Part shown: positions 1 to 10,408 of the stretch, piece by piece
Layout: each line of letters starts with the position of its first letter
Position numbering within the stretch: position 1 is the stretch's first letter
NCBI GenBank assembly: GCA_022747635.1
Contig: JAKTNV010000001.1
Span: 39,389,572-39,453,571, forward strand
Reading direction: 5' to 3'
Source of the DNA: Hetaerina americana
Taxonomy: Eukaryota; Arthropoda; Insecta; Odonata; Calopterygidae
DNA: 64,000 nucleotides
Program-made: the position numbers and the translations under genes
The notes under the pieces: model-generated
The model's input: the letters and a program-made list of their open reading frames with translations, nothing else
Database searches by the model: none
What the model was told of the DNA's origin: nothing

Positions 1-2257
1 TCCCTGGGAGGTAGGGTGAGACACATCTTCTTCTTCACCTACTTCTTTCTCGATCGAACTATACGCTCCTTCACAATCCTTAACCGATTTATAGAATCCT
101 TTTCCCATTGCCGCCTCTACTATCTCCACATCTACCTCTTCATCCATCTCCTTTTACGACTTCGGACCAGACGGTCCTCCACAGGTGTTCCAGTGCTGAA
201 CAATGCGGGGCTTGTTCTCTCAAGGTCTATTGTCGTCCACTCGCGGTTTGGTGGGGTTTTGAGAGAGTATGAGGAGCATCTACAGACGTAAAAGACACGT
301 TTGTGGACTTTTCTCTTCCCCTTCCTGTGTAATCCATGCCTCTTTCTTTTCATCGATTTCGCCATTTCATCTTGATAGTAACCGTCGCGACTCTGCTTTA
401 CGGCTAGACGTTTTACGGTTGGTTCATTCGATTCCTCGCGTAGTATTGAAATCTATTTTGAGCCTGAATGGCAGACATAAAATATCTACACTTAGAAGGA
501 AAGTGGCAAGTGATACCATCTTGTTTGGTTTAAGCTCTGACAGGGGCAGCATAAGGTTACCTTATTTTTCCTTGTTCCGTCTTATATTTCACCAAGTAAA
601 AATATTCATCGATTCCTATTGATAAAATCATTAATCATTCATGTAATTGCCTTCATAACAAAATTTCAACGAATGGGATTTCAAGGGGCGTATTTGTCAT
701 TAGCCACATGTGGATCTGGATTCGTTTTTAGGTATTGTTGCAAATATTTAAGATTTTTTAAAGAATAAATCAGTCTAAGATTTAAATTGTAGTTGTGCTA
801 TTACCAACTCTTAATTTCGCAAATTACCTCAACGGAAAAATAACGGATACCAATAACTGATAATAGCTTCCCAATATAATTTACGGTGCGAATAGCAGTC
901 ATGTGAGATAAATTATATCGAAGATTGGAAAACGTAAATGGAAATTCTAAAATCAGCGGATAACTCCCACCTGAAATATGAATGAGGTGTAAACTAAGAT
1001 GAATTTAATAAAATCAGCTGACGAAAGAATTAGAAAGGAAAAAAGCTCCGTGAGGTGAACGTGAATCGTGCTAAGAGTGAATTTTGATTAATTCTTGTGA
1101 ATGTATTAAGGGGTGAAACTTGAATAAGTCGAGAAATACTGAGGAACCGGAAGCAAGGACACTATAAGTTGTCTTACTTCTCCTCGGCCGTTGAGTTTTG
1201 GTCTATAGGCTAAGGGCGTGCAAAATGGCACCTGGTTACGTGAGAGGGAGGTCTAAGGGGACGCCGGACGAGGTGGATGGGAATGGGGGAACGAGGCCTT
1301 CGGTGCGACCAGTGTCGGAATGTGCGTGCCAGCAATCACGTGATGTGACACCGTGGTCAGATAGACTGGCGAGTGGGAAGAACACGGAGAGGGTTTCGGG
1401 AATGGATGCCGGGGGACTGGGTAGAGGGGAAATGTGGCCAGCATAGTTATATCAGCTGCACGACATTCCTTTTATGGGACACTGTTTTCGCTCGGTGTGG
1501 CTGGCCAGGCAGGCCGCAACTCCACGGATGTAAGGTCCCTTTAACTGGATGCTTTGCTGTATTGGAGGGGTGAGGTGCGGAAGGATTGCGGCGGGAGGAT
1601 CGAGAGGAATGAGCTGAGTTGGGGGTAGAGGTGTGGAACTAGACCTATTTCCTCGAATAGGAGTTTGTGTGGGTGCCGTTAGGGAAGGAGCTCGAATTGC
1701 CATTATCTCACTGGGGAGAGTGATGGAGTGCTAAGCTTCGATGGCCGCTTCGAAGGAATTGCGACGGTTGGCGCTAAAAGGCTGTGGGAATCATCCGTGT
1801 GGTGTTGCGATTAAGATTTCGTCTTCATGATTCTATTGAGCCGTTACTTCCCAATTCCCCATGTGCTGTGCTGGAAGGACTCGAAAGCAAATTCCCAGTG
1901 ACCACAGCGTTTCACCCAAATTTCTGACCCCAAGATCGTTAATGGGATGCAATAGAAAAAGAAGATTTTCGAGTGAAATTCATTGCCGTGCAATTTCTCA
2001 CCAAGTCGTAAAATGTAGTTGCTCGTTAGTTTTTTGAAAATGTGTAAGAAATCTATAAGCTTAAAGCTGTATCAGGACGCAGGCAGCGTAATAGCATTAG
2101 TGCAAAGCATTGTAACTTTCATAAACTAATAAGAAAGACAGGCGACGGAACTTTGCAAATTTACGCATTTATAAATTAAAACGCATCCAAAATAGAATAA
2201 TACCTGTTATGATTAATTTTTCAATATTGTTGGGTCAAAAATGAAACTTATGCTTCA
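1..2257. other. No gene recognised; mixed sequence with G-rich patch
   Basis: Several short open frames occur at 16-622 and 1198-1703, but they overlap on both strands, match no family I know and have no convincing splice sites. About 1195-1720 is richer in G and CpG than its surroundings; the rest is A+T-rich. I see no repeat or RNA gene here. Confidence 0.5.
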
Positions 2258-2561
2258 TTATTGTGCTGAAGGTGGGTCGCGGTAGTCTAGGGGGTATAGT
2301 GTTGGACTGCTGACCGGAAGGTCCGGGTTCGATTCCCGGGCAAGGCACTATTGGAATCTGCAGTTCCACCTAAGCTAATTGATTTTTCGGGTACCAGATC
2401 TTCCTGGAAAACCATAACCGGCACAGGGAAAGAAACTGGCCCCTCTACCCTGATGTGTGAATTTCATACGCTGTCTGGCTTAGTACTGGGTGAACTCTAC
2501 TATCACCTACCAAACCGACCTTCGGGTTGATTACTGTGTGTATGATTTATTGTGATGAAAG
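2258..2561 (+). mobile_element. tRNA-derived SINE, family A, copy 1, with target duplication
   Basis: The head has RNA polymerase III internal promoter boxes: an A-box-like TAGTCTAGGGGG at 2283-2294 and a B box GGTTCGATTCC at 2326-2336. The tRNA-unrelated body follows and ends near 2546. It shares long blocks, for example TACCCTGATGTGTGAATTTC and the GGTTGATTACTGTG end, with the copies at 7.2 and 48.9 kb. The element is flanked by an imperfect direct repeat of about 14 bp (2258-2271 and 2547-2561), read as a target-site duplication. SINEs encode no protein and move using a partner LINE; the partner is not identified here. This is the only copy in the window with an intact head and ordinary, non-microsatellite flanks. 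Confidence 0.85.
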
Positions 2562-3687
2562 ATAATGTTTGTTGAAAATCTATTGTCGGTTTATTACATT
2601 AGAATCTATGTATAGCCGCATTCGGAAAATGACCATATCATTTTCGTTTCCTCAGTTCCGCTTTTACATTCAATATATGATGGTGGCATTAAATTATAGA
2701 GTTATACTTCCTAATGAATTTACAATGTAACTTAATATTTATTCGCAGGTTAATAATTATAATATTAAACGCTCACATGTCACCGCAATCATCAACCTAT
2801 GAAGGAATGAAAATTATTCCAGAATGATGATCTAAATTATAATGTACCATATGCGAAAGTATTTCATGAATTGTGGAAATATTATTGTGCTGGGCTACAT
2901 TTGTACATATAACTGCATCGTGAATCATAGCGAGTTCTGGAATGACTAATTTCACATGTGTCTCAATGCAAGATTTTTCGTATTCAAGTTTTATAATAAA
3001 ATATGAAAGTTAATTATTATATTCATATTTTAAGTGCGGAATAATCAAATTGAAAATTAAGAAAATGTAACTGTAATGCCGGCAATGAATATGACCTCTA
3101 AGGCCTTAGCGAAATTTGTTCCTCTCGAAATATTTATAAAGTCCTGTTAATGAAAATCAAATGCATAAGCATTGCGTACAATTATAGATAAATGTCCAGA
3201 CAATGGCTAGTTTTAAGAATGAGTCTCTTTTTTCTATGATATTAATATTATATGGGTCATGATCATATCTTACTACAACCTATAATGATGTATGCATTTC
3301 TAATTCATATGCTTAATAGGGTATAAAGGCATGGAATGGCAACAATTTTAACAAACTAATTGGGCCATCTTGAAACATACTATGTACACGTGGCAAAATA
3401 TTCCCTATTTGTTGCTTCCTCTTCTAAATTAATGGTAATTATTTATCTAATTCTGTAAGTTTGGAACATTTACTCAAAATTCCTCCCCATAAACTCTTAA
3501 TTTAAAATCGTATATGATTTAACATTACAAAACTCCCATATGTGATTTGAAAAATTTAACAAACTAGAAAAAATACCGCAACAGTTGCCCATAACAGCCA
3601 GTCACTGGTGTTTACCGAAATTCGGGAAATTGAAAACGTGAAAATCATCCCGATAAAGGTATATGATTACATTTATGAAGTCATGAA

Positions 3688-3690
<3 letters not shown>
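2562..3690. other. A+T-rich, nothing recognised
   Basis: No open frame of note and no repeat that recurs elsewhere in the window. Confidence 0.5.
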
Positions 3691-3734
<44 letters not shown>

Positions 3735-3750
3735 ACATACATACATACAG
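3691..3750. repeat. (TA)n / (CATA)n microsatellite
   Basis: An uninterrupted TA run followed by TATATTATA and CATACATACATACA. The 61-residue minus-strand frame through it is low-complexity Tyr/Ile and is not a gene. Confidence 0.95.
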
Positions 3751-4386
3751 GTATAATGTATAATGATACACTTAGAAATTCCTGCATTTTGAAGAGAAAC
3801 GTAAAAATTTATTATATTCCCTTGTTTAAGCTTAATATTTTAGCTTCATGGTTATAAATAAGGTGAGGAGAATATAAAAACTATGTTTCATAAAATATAG
3901 TTTACATTTTTTTTAAGCTTCGTGCACCGACTTTCGAATGTTTCTGGAATATTCCACTCGACAGATGTGAGCCATGTTTCAGCATTTCCTTCGGGGTTTA
4001 ATTAATGTGTAGCGTAGAGTCATAGTCAATTGCTAAACATAGAACACTATTGAGACGAAATTATTAAGTCAAAATTATGCATCATACCCTTCAGTTTGTC
4101 TTCTCAAATACCCGTGAAGTGAGTTACAAATCTCTGGTTCTCATATTATTCTCTTCCATTTTATGTTTCACATCAAATGGTAAGAAAAAATAAACTAGTT
4201 TTAAATACTCATAGAAAAAGTAGAACAGCTGTTCTGATCCACCTAATAAGGGAAAACCTGTATGGTTAGACTCGTTGAACCGTTTTACGACATCATCCAG
4301 TGAAATATCGAAACATTAAGTTTTGGTACGTTTTTGCTCGTACATGCACAAAGTACGGCCACAGTATGTATTTATGTATTATTATT
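3751..4386. other. A+T-rich, nothing recognised
   Basis: No coding or repeat signal seen. Confidence 0.5.
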
Positions 4387-4416
4387 AGGTAATCTACCGG
4401 TTAAGGTAGGTTTTTA
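4387..4416 (-). mobile_element. Orphan 3' end of RTE-like LINE family 1
   Basis: On the minus strand this reads AAAAACCTACCTTAACCGGT followed by AGATTACCT, the terminal sequence also found at the 3' ends of the LINE copies near 7.63, 11.63 and 53.82 kb. Only about 30 bp survive. A (TA)n tract starts within 10 bp on its 5' side and (ATT)n lies on its 3' side. It is either an extremely 5'-truncated insertion or a remnant left after microsatellite-mediated deletion. Confidence 0.7.
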
Positions 4417-4420
4417 TGTA

Positions 4421-4425
4421 TATAA

Positions 4426-4476
<51 letters not shown>

Positions 4477-4490
4477 CATACATATTAACA
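4421..4490. repeat. (TA)n microsatellite
   Basis: TATAAATAAA leads into a long TA run, then TTTATATATATACATACATA. Confidence 0.95.
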
Positions 4491-4494
4491 AAAA

Positions 4495-4560
4495 CCTGCA
4501 TCGACCATGCAAGTCGAAAGATCCGTGGTTCAAATCCCGGTCAAAGAAATATTTTTGCAC
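4495..4560 (+). mobile_element. tRNA-like fragment, probable SINE remnant
   Basis: A perfect B-box-like GGTTCAAATCC at 4527-4537 sits in a context like the TPsiC arm of a tRNA (ATCCGTGGTTCAAATCCCGG). No A box, acceptor stem or complete cloverleaf is visible and both sides are TA microsatellite. It differs from SINE families A and B in this window. A truncated SINE head is more likely than a real tRNA gene. Confidence 0.45.
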
Positions 4561-4565
4561 TTGTG

Positions 4566-4632
4566 AATATATATATATACACACAATAATATATATATAT
4601 ACAAATATATATATATATATATATATATATTT
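4566..4632. repeat. (TA)n microsatellite
   Basis: Two TA runs separated by ACACACAATAA and ACAAA. Confidence 0.95.
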
Positions 4633-5455
4633 ATTAAAAGCTATATTGGTTCAAGACTTCCACTAAGTGAAGCCTGTAGTAGTAGGGTTAAGTTTCAAAT
4701 GTATGCTGGTGTTTGGACATACTAGGATATGCAATTGAAAACTTGATGTGATTTCTGACAACCTCTTCTTTCATTGTGCCGTAAATTATTATTTTATGAT
4801 GAGAGTTGGTAGTATCCAAATCAATCAGAACTCAATTCATCGGCGAGGAGAATGTATATCGTCTAAATTAACTGTGATCACAATGAACGGCCGTTTTGGC
4901 GTTCGAGCAGTGGTGCGAGCTTTGGAATATTTATTTTCACGCTACGTTGGGATTGATTCTCACGCCCATTTCTGTTTATCTTCCTTTTATGGAACAAACG
5001 CATTCCTGCGCGCCCCCTCGCGGAAAAGGCTTCTCCCCTACAACGACGCGATCGCCTCTTAATCCCTTTTCCTCGACGGTTCCTGCAGTTGCTTTATCTT
5101 CTCTTATCCTTTTGTATCTTCTTATCTTATGCACCTACCGTTTTCCTCCATCACACAGCTAATCGTATCCTTCTCGTAACCTCCAACTCTTCGGTTCCTC
5201 TTAAAAAAAAATTTCGAATCCCTTCGTCTCTTTTTTTGAATCGGCTTTCCCTTGCCATTCCTCCACCCCTCACTGCACGTCTCTCCCTATTACCCCACCT
5301 CTTTCCCTCTTCTCAAGCCCACTCCAATCCATCGAGCCCTCCACTAATGAACACCTGTTGGCGGTCGGAAGAACGCGTCGCTCTGACAAATCGAAGTGAT
5401 CACCTAACTCGTTCCCTCCTTCCAGTCGCCAAGTGTGTGTGTTACATATATATGC
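4633..5455. other. Unassigned; pyrimidine-rich island in second half
   Basis: About 5040-5440 is strongly C+T-rich on the plus strand, which lets overlapping frames of up to 149 residues stay open by composition. They are rich in Ser/Leu/Pro and resemble no family. Confidence 0.5.
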
Positions 5456-5474
5456 GTACACACACGCACATATA

Positions 5475-5521
<47 letters not shown>
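5456..5521. repeat. (CA)n/(TA)n microsatellite
   Basis: ACACACGCACATATATAATTA followed by an unbroken TA run. Confidence 0.95.
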
Positions 5522-5523
<2 letters not shown>

Positions 5524-5563
5524 AAAAACACTTTTTGAAAGTCTCACGGAAGTGAATAATAAT

Positions 5564-5746
5564 GTATAACACTTAGCACTAGAGGACACAGACAAAAACA
5601 CACAGAAACACACAAAAAAGAGACTTACTATTTTTCGAATTTTCGGGGGTCGTGGCCACCTTTATCAAGGAAGAGAGGGACAGTTCTGTCTCTTTTTTGT
5701 GTGTTTCTGCGTGTTTTTGTCTGTTCACTAGTGCTAAGTGTTATAC
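5564..5746. repeat. Head-to-head palindromic repeat, family B, PLE-like end
   Basis: Left arm 5564-5624 and right arm 5688-5746 are near-perfect inverted copies: GTATAACACTTAGCACTAG at the left end pairs with CTAGTGCTAAGTGTTATAC at the right. The minus-strand left half also contains, at 5641-5669, a CTTGATAA box, a partly paired stem and GAAA. That order recalls a hammerhead core but deviates from CUGANGA. A single-arm copy of the same repeat lies at 12097-12213. The locus is bounded by TA microsatellite on the right and, about 40 bp beyond the left arm, by another. Read as the 3' ends of two elements facing outward; assignment to PLEs is inferred from the layout and motif, not from protein. 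Confidence 0.65.
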
Positions 5747-5749
5747 ATG

Positions 5750-5817
5750 TATGTATGTATATATATATATATATATACACACACACGCACACACACACAT
5801 ACATATGCGTGTATATA
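5750..5817. repeat. (GTAT)n/(TA)n/(CA)n microsatellite
   Basis: GTATGTATGTATATATA continuing into TACACACACACGCACACACAC. It immediately follows the family-B palindrome. Confidence 0.95.
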
Positions 5818-7117
5818 TTTCCCTTACTTCCTCCCGATTCCGTCTCCACCATTCCCTCCTCCCGTTTATCGACACCAGCCTAACCATCCCCGCACAATCT
5901 CCATTGTCCCGAATCACAGCGCCTGTATTTTCCATTCCCCCACTCCATCCCCGTTCCTCCCGTCCTTTCCGTCACATTAGCTCCGCGAGCCGCACCCTTG
6001 CTGTCCTATTCTCGTCTCTCTCCCCGCCCGACGAATTCTCTCTCCTACATAGCTTCCTCCCCAGTCATCCTCTTACGGCGTCTTCGTCAGCATGCTTCAT
6101 TCCCTCTGCGTCGCCGCACCGACCTGAACTGATGGTCTCTCGTCCGAGGGAACTTGAAGTCTCGCGTCTCGACTTTATTGCCCTTGGTGCTTCAGTCGCA
6201 ACCGCATTAAAAACCGCATTAAAAACCAAAACCTTAACCTGTCCAATGCTGTTTAGTAACGGTGTTATCACGGGTTATTCCATTCCAGGTACCTATGTTT
6301 CATTACTGGTACTATATCTGGAATTTTACTTAAACGCTCATTACGTTTAGTAAAGACAAGATACCTTTTTAAGGCCTAATTTTTTGGAAATGAATATATT
6401 TCAGTCACCTTCCTCAAATTTTATCTATGAATTCGAGTTATGTGCCTTTCTAAAAAAATTTCATTCCTTTTCTTCTCTAATTTTTACATATTAGGCTATG
6501 AATTGAATTTTCTTTTCCGTGTTATGCCACTAGTGAAGGGTTTCCTTGCATCGTAAATCATTCCCATTTGAAAAATAGTATTACTCTGCAAACAATCACC
6601 GCACAGCAAATAAAAAAGTCTTGGCGTCAGAACTAGTACTTTATGGTAGTCATTACGAGTGAATTCGTACAAGTAGTTAGCGCTTTATAATTAAATTACC
6701 AAATGATATTCTTTTCCAGAAGTTTTTAGACCGTGAAAATAAATCCTTGTGTTGCATTTCAACTCAAGTATGAGAGTATGTCGGTGTATGGTTTATTTGG
6801 AGTATTGAATATTTTCTATATATTTTATTCTAATAATGCAACATTTGGTGTTTGCTTAGAAAATCTCTATAGTACTGTTGATTTGAATATTAATTAATAG
6901 TCGACCAATGGCACCGAATTCAATTGTATCAGGCTCAACTTCATAAAAATCCATGACTACTGCAAAAAATAAACCATGCATAATTTCACAAAAATTTATT
7001 TAAACCCCAAAACAAATTAAATGAATATTTATTTGAGGTTTCATCCTTGTATAATGCTTCCGTGGCGTTTCAGCCGACTCCTATAGGTATTGTCTGATTA
7101 GTTCTTTTATTCCGGCA
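5818..7117. other. Unassigned; pyrimidine-rich then A+T-rich
   Basis: About 5820-6130 is C+T-rich. A 232-residue plus frame (5652-6350) runs from the palindrome through a microsatellite into this island, so it is composition-driven. The remainder is A+T-rich without signal. Confidence 0.5.
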
Positions 7118-7137
7118 TATTTATATATATATATAAT

Positions 7138-7168
<31 letters not shown>

Positions 7169-7177
7169 ACACACACA
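7118..7177. repeat. (TA)n/(CA)n microsatellite
   Basis: TATATATATATATAATTATA, a further TA run, then ACACACATACACACACACAA. It sits exactly at the 3' end of the SINE that follows. Confidence 0.95.
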
Positions 7178-7388
7178 ATACCACGAACCATAAACGCAGT
7201 AATCAACCCGAAGGTCAGTATTGTAGGTGATGATTCAGTTCCCCCAGTACTAAGCCCGACGGCGTGTGAAATTCACACATCAGGGTAAGGGGGTCATTTC
7301 CTTTCCCTGTGTAGGTTATTGTTTCCCAGGAAGACCTGGTACCCAAAAAATCACATAGCTTGGGTGGATGGCGGGATTTCGTGTTTTA
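7178..7388 (-). mobile_element. tRNA-derived SINE, family A, copy 2, head missing
   Basis: On the minus strand the body matches copies 1 and 3, from the TAAGCTA/AAGCTATGTG region through the ACACATCAGGG complement to GGTTGATTACTGCG. The homology stops just before the position where the tRNA-like head should begin and passes into (TG)n/(TA)n repeat. Microsatellite therefore bounds both ends. 5' truncation on insertion or a later repeat-mediated deletion could explain the lost head. Confidence 0.8.
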
Positions 7389-7447
7389 ATGTGTGTGTGT
7401 GTATATATATATATATATGTATGTATATATATATAGTATATATATAC

Positions 7448-7536
<89 letters not shown>

Positions 7537-7555
7537 CACATATATATATACATAC

Positions 7556-7590
<35 letters not shown>

Positions 7591-7607
7591 CATGTGTGTG
7601 TGTGTAA
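7389..7607. repeat. Compound (TG)n/(TA)n/(TACA)n microsatellite
   Basis: About 220 bp of TG, TA, TACATA and CATACATA repeats. Open frames of 74-109 residues on both strands here are pure Tyr/Ile/His/Thr low complexity and are not genes. Confidence 0.95.
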
Positions 7608-7621
7608 ATATTATTAAGTGT

Positions 7622-9235
7622 AAGCATAGTACCTACCGGTTAAGGTAGATTTTGGATGGACACAACTACCAATTTAAATGTTGTGACTCCTAGCAAAACA
7701 CAATCCAGCAATTAATATACGTACCCCACATTAAGTCCTTCTTCATCTGTCTACTTCCTTCCTCGCTTCATGTAACGTCCGACATCCCTATCCGGTTCCA
7801 GCCCTTTCCTAGTTTGCCTAACATTCTTCCCTCCTTTACAGTCTTCAACATCCCACTGCCGATCATTACGCCCTTCATCCATTTATTCTGCCTCCATAGG
7901 ATTTCTCCCAAAAAAACCCTCTTCTCGCCTATCATACCTAGTACTTACTCATTTGTTTTCTTTTTAGTCCATTTCACCTTCTCAGTCCATCTCCGCAACC
8001 ACATTTCAAAAGCCTCCAATCTACTTTTATCATCTTGAGTCAGTGACCATGTTTTCGAGCTGTACACAACTACGTCCCATATCTTAGTTTTTACGAGTTT
8101 TTTCTTAATATCCTTACTCAACGTCCCCGTCATCAACTCCCTCCTCCTTGTGAAAGCCTCTTTGCCTTGCGCATATAGTATATTCACCTTACATTCCTAC
8201 TACTTTGATCGTGTTGGTCCAAAACACTTCCGAGATAGGTAAACTGTTCTCCCTGCTCTACTTTTTGCCCTCCTATTTTAATGTTTCTTTCTGGAAAATC
8301 GCATAACCTTTTTTTATCAATATTGATCTTTAACCCATATCTATCACCCTTAATTTACAATTCATTCAACAATACATGCAACCCCTTGGCTGATTGACTA
8401 ACTAAATCTTGCTCATCAGCAAATCTGACTGATTTTACGAATTCGCTTCCGACTTTCATTCCTACCTCCAGTTCTTCACATACTTTTCAATCATTTCCTC
8501 CACATTACATGGGTGGTCGGCAAAGTTTCCGGCCTAAAAAAAATTTCAGAAAAAATGTCATGTATCTTTGTTTGGTCAGAAACTTTTCAGACCACCCTAC
8601 GTTGAATAGCAACGGTGTTATGAGCAACCCTGCCTTACACTTCCTCCTAACACTGCCCATCTGGACTCCCCGTTCCCCACTCGCACCTGAGCAGTCTGAG
8701 ACATGTACAGGTTGTGGATTAGCATCCTGATCCTTTAATATATTCCTATTTTCTGCAATATATTTATTAGTTTTTCCCAATTCACTCCATCAAACTCTTT
8801 TTCGAAATCTACGAAACAGGCAAATACGTACTGATTGTATTCTATAATTCTCTCAATGAGTGATCTCATTACAGCAATAGAATCACGCGTGCCTCTCCTC
8901 TTCCTGGACCCAAACTGATCATCTCCTAAGTAATCATTTTTCCTACTCTCTATCCTTTTGTTGATGATCTTGAGAACAACTTTAGCTGCGTGGGATATCA
9001 AACTTATTGTTCTTTAGTCCTTGCATGATGTAGTCTTTATCTTTTTCGGAATAGGAACAAAAACTAATGTCACAGTCCTCCGGCCAGATTCCTTCCTCAT
9101 TGGTACTAAGAATCAGTGCATATAGACTCTTCCTGCCATACGTTTTCCGAAACCTTTCAGTAGTTGGGCAGGAATCTTTTCCACCCCCACGGCCTTATTT
9201 GGTTTCATATTCACATTATCATATTTGGTGCAAGT
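7622..9235 (-). pseudogene. RTE/BovB-like LINE copy 1, RT pseudogene, minus strand
   Basis: Reading the minus strand from 9235 down, fragments of a non-LTR retrotransposon polymerase appear in order: NKAVGVEKIPAQLLK, FVPIPKK, SHAAKVVLKIINKRIE, a degenerate DQFGSRKRRGTRDSI, a corrupted FVDFEKEFDGVNWEKL, the QGCPL region broken by an 87-bp insertion, FADEQDLV, then a thumb/C-terminal region ending near 7945. The second catalytic aspartate of the F/YADD box is glutamate (FADE), and frameshifts separate the blocks, so no active enzyme can be made. The 3' end has the ACCTACCGGTTAAGGTAG signature and lies in a microsatellite. It is inverted relative to the copy at 10.4 kb. The RTE/BovB-type assignment rests on the C-terminal layout ([13 protein letters not shown]) and is tentative at clade level. 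Confidence 0.85.
8511..8597. mobile_element. 87-bp mariner-like MITE nested in LINE copy 1
   Basis: The ends are imperfect inverted repeats of about 24 bp: GGGTGGTCGGCAAAGTTTCC on the left and, on the other strand, GGGTGGTCTGAAAAGTTTCT on the right. Comparison with the intact LINE at 10.4 kb shows these bases interrupt the region after [11 protein letters not shown], so the insertion is later than the LINE. GGGTGGTC...AAAGTTTC resembles mariner-type termini. No coding capacity; the target duplication is not clear. Confidence 0.7.
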
Positions 9236-9236
9236 A

Positions 9237-10229
9237 TTTTTTGCGCACTATGGAAGTAATTTATTGAATAGCTATGCACAAAGACTTTAATGTCTTCAAA
9301 GTACCGTCCTTGGGCCTCTTCTCATTTTTTAGAGCAACTCTGCCATGACCAGTAGTCCTTGAAGAGTCCCCGATGCCCTGAAAGGCATCTTCGGGGGCCC
9401 CTCGCAAGTTCTTCGTCATTGCTGATAGGGTCTCTGCCATAGACGAAAGACGGGGTTCTTTCAGGGCTGCCTCAATCCGAGGGAACAAGAAGAAGTCAAG
9501 TGAGAGACAATGAGCATTTTTTTCACTTTCGACTTGGTCATTCTTGCCTTTGTGGGCTTGGGAGACTGGTCATTGCACCACTCAGAGCTTTGTAGTTTTG
9601 TTTCTGAGTCGTATTCAAAAACCCAGGTCACATCACCGGTGATGAGATTGTCCAAATAATTTGGTGTATTTTCAATGCGTAGCAAAAGTTGACTTGAAAT
9701 TTCCGCTCGGTTTGTCTTTCGGTTGTCTGACAACACCTTTGGGCACGGACTTGGCGCATTCTTTCCTCATCGCTAAATCTTCAATCGACGGTTAGAGTCC
9801 AACAATTGATAAGGTCGATTTTGCTGGTTGACGGCAGCCAAGGACGTTGTTCCTCGTGAACCCCTTCCCGGCCCTCCTTAAGGGCCTTTAAATACCTCAA
9901 AACTTTTGAGTAGGGCAAAACAGAGTCCCCGTAAGTCTCACGAATAATTTGGCTTGTGTCTTCAAGGAATTTTTTTTCAGTTAGGCACAAAACTTATTAA
10001 TTGTGTAACGTTGCTTGATCGTCGATTGAATTTTTTTCGTGACACGGTGGGCTCGCAGAGGTTTACAATAGCTGACGTCCTGCCGCTTTCACGGCTTGGA
10101 GAGCACTGAGACTGGTTTCATAGAAAAGCTTAGCGTCTTTTACATCTACTTAAAGTAGTATGATCCTACTCCAACCAATAGGGGCATCGAGGGAAATTTA
10201 ATTGCATTACTTTCGGAACGCAACCTGCA
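9237..10229 (-). pseudogene. Degraded mariner transposon, minus strand
   Basis: Minus-strand frames give a mariner transposase in pieces. The N-terminal helix-turn-helix region is at 9990-9781 (IRETYGDSVLPYSKVLRYLK ... LKEGREGV). The start of the catalytic domain is at 9736-9461 (NLITGDVTWVFEYDSETK, with the first catalytic Asp context, and KARMTKSKVKKMLI). The C-terminal part DFFLFPRIEAALKEPRL lies in another frame. About 100 residues between MLI and DFFLFP, holding the second catalytic Asp, are deleted. Putative ends are TTGCGCACTATGGAAGTAAT near 9241 and, on the other strand, TTGCGTTCCGAAAGTAATGC near 10222, each next to a TA (9235-9236, 10230-10231). It separates the two inverted LINE copies. 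Non-functional. Confidence 0.8.
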
Positions 10230-10323
10230 TATGTATGTGTGTGTTTATATACATACACACATGTATACATACAAATATATTTTCCATGCATATATATACA
10301 TATATATACACATATACATATAC

Positions 10324-10402
<79 letters not shown>
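10230..10402. repeat. (TG)n/(TACA)n/(TA)n microsatellite
   Basis: TATGTATGTGTGTG, CATATACATATACATATA and then more than 70 bp of pure TA. It abuts the truncated 5' end of the LINE at 10403 and adds about 54 low-complexity residues to that open frame. Confidence 0.95.

Positions 10403-10408
<6 letters not shown>

Noticed and set aside
2272..2345. A possible functional tRNA gene at the SINE head
   Set aside because: No full cloverleaf or 7-bp acceptor stem, and the sequence continues into a body shared with two other dispersed copies.
7316..7648. Open frames of 74-109 residues on both strands rich in Tyr, Ile, His and Thr
   Set aside because: They are translations of TA/TG/TACA microsatellite. 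The same applies to 10202-10428 and 48640-48873.
9237..10229. Possibility that this mariner and the one at 54.65 kb are the same family
   Set aside because: Terminal sequences differ (TTGCG... against CGAGGGTCATCC...) and the N-terminal proteins are clearly divergent.
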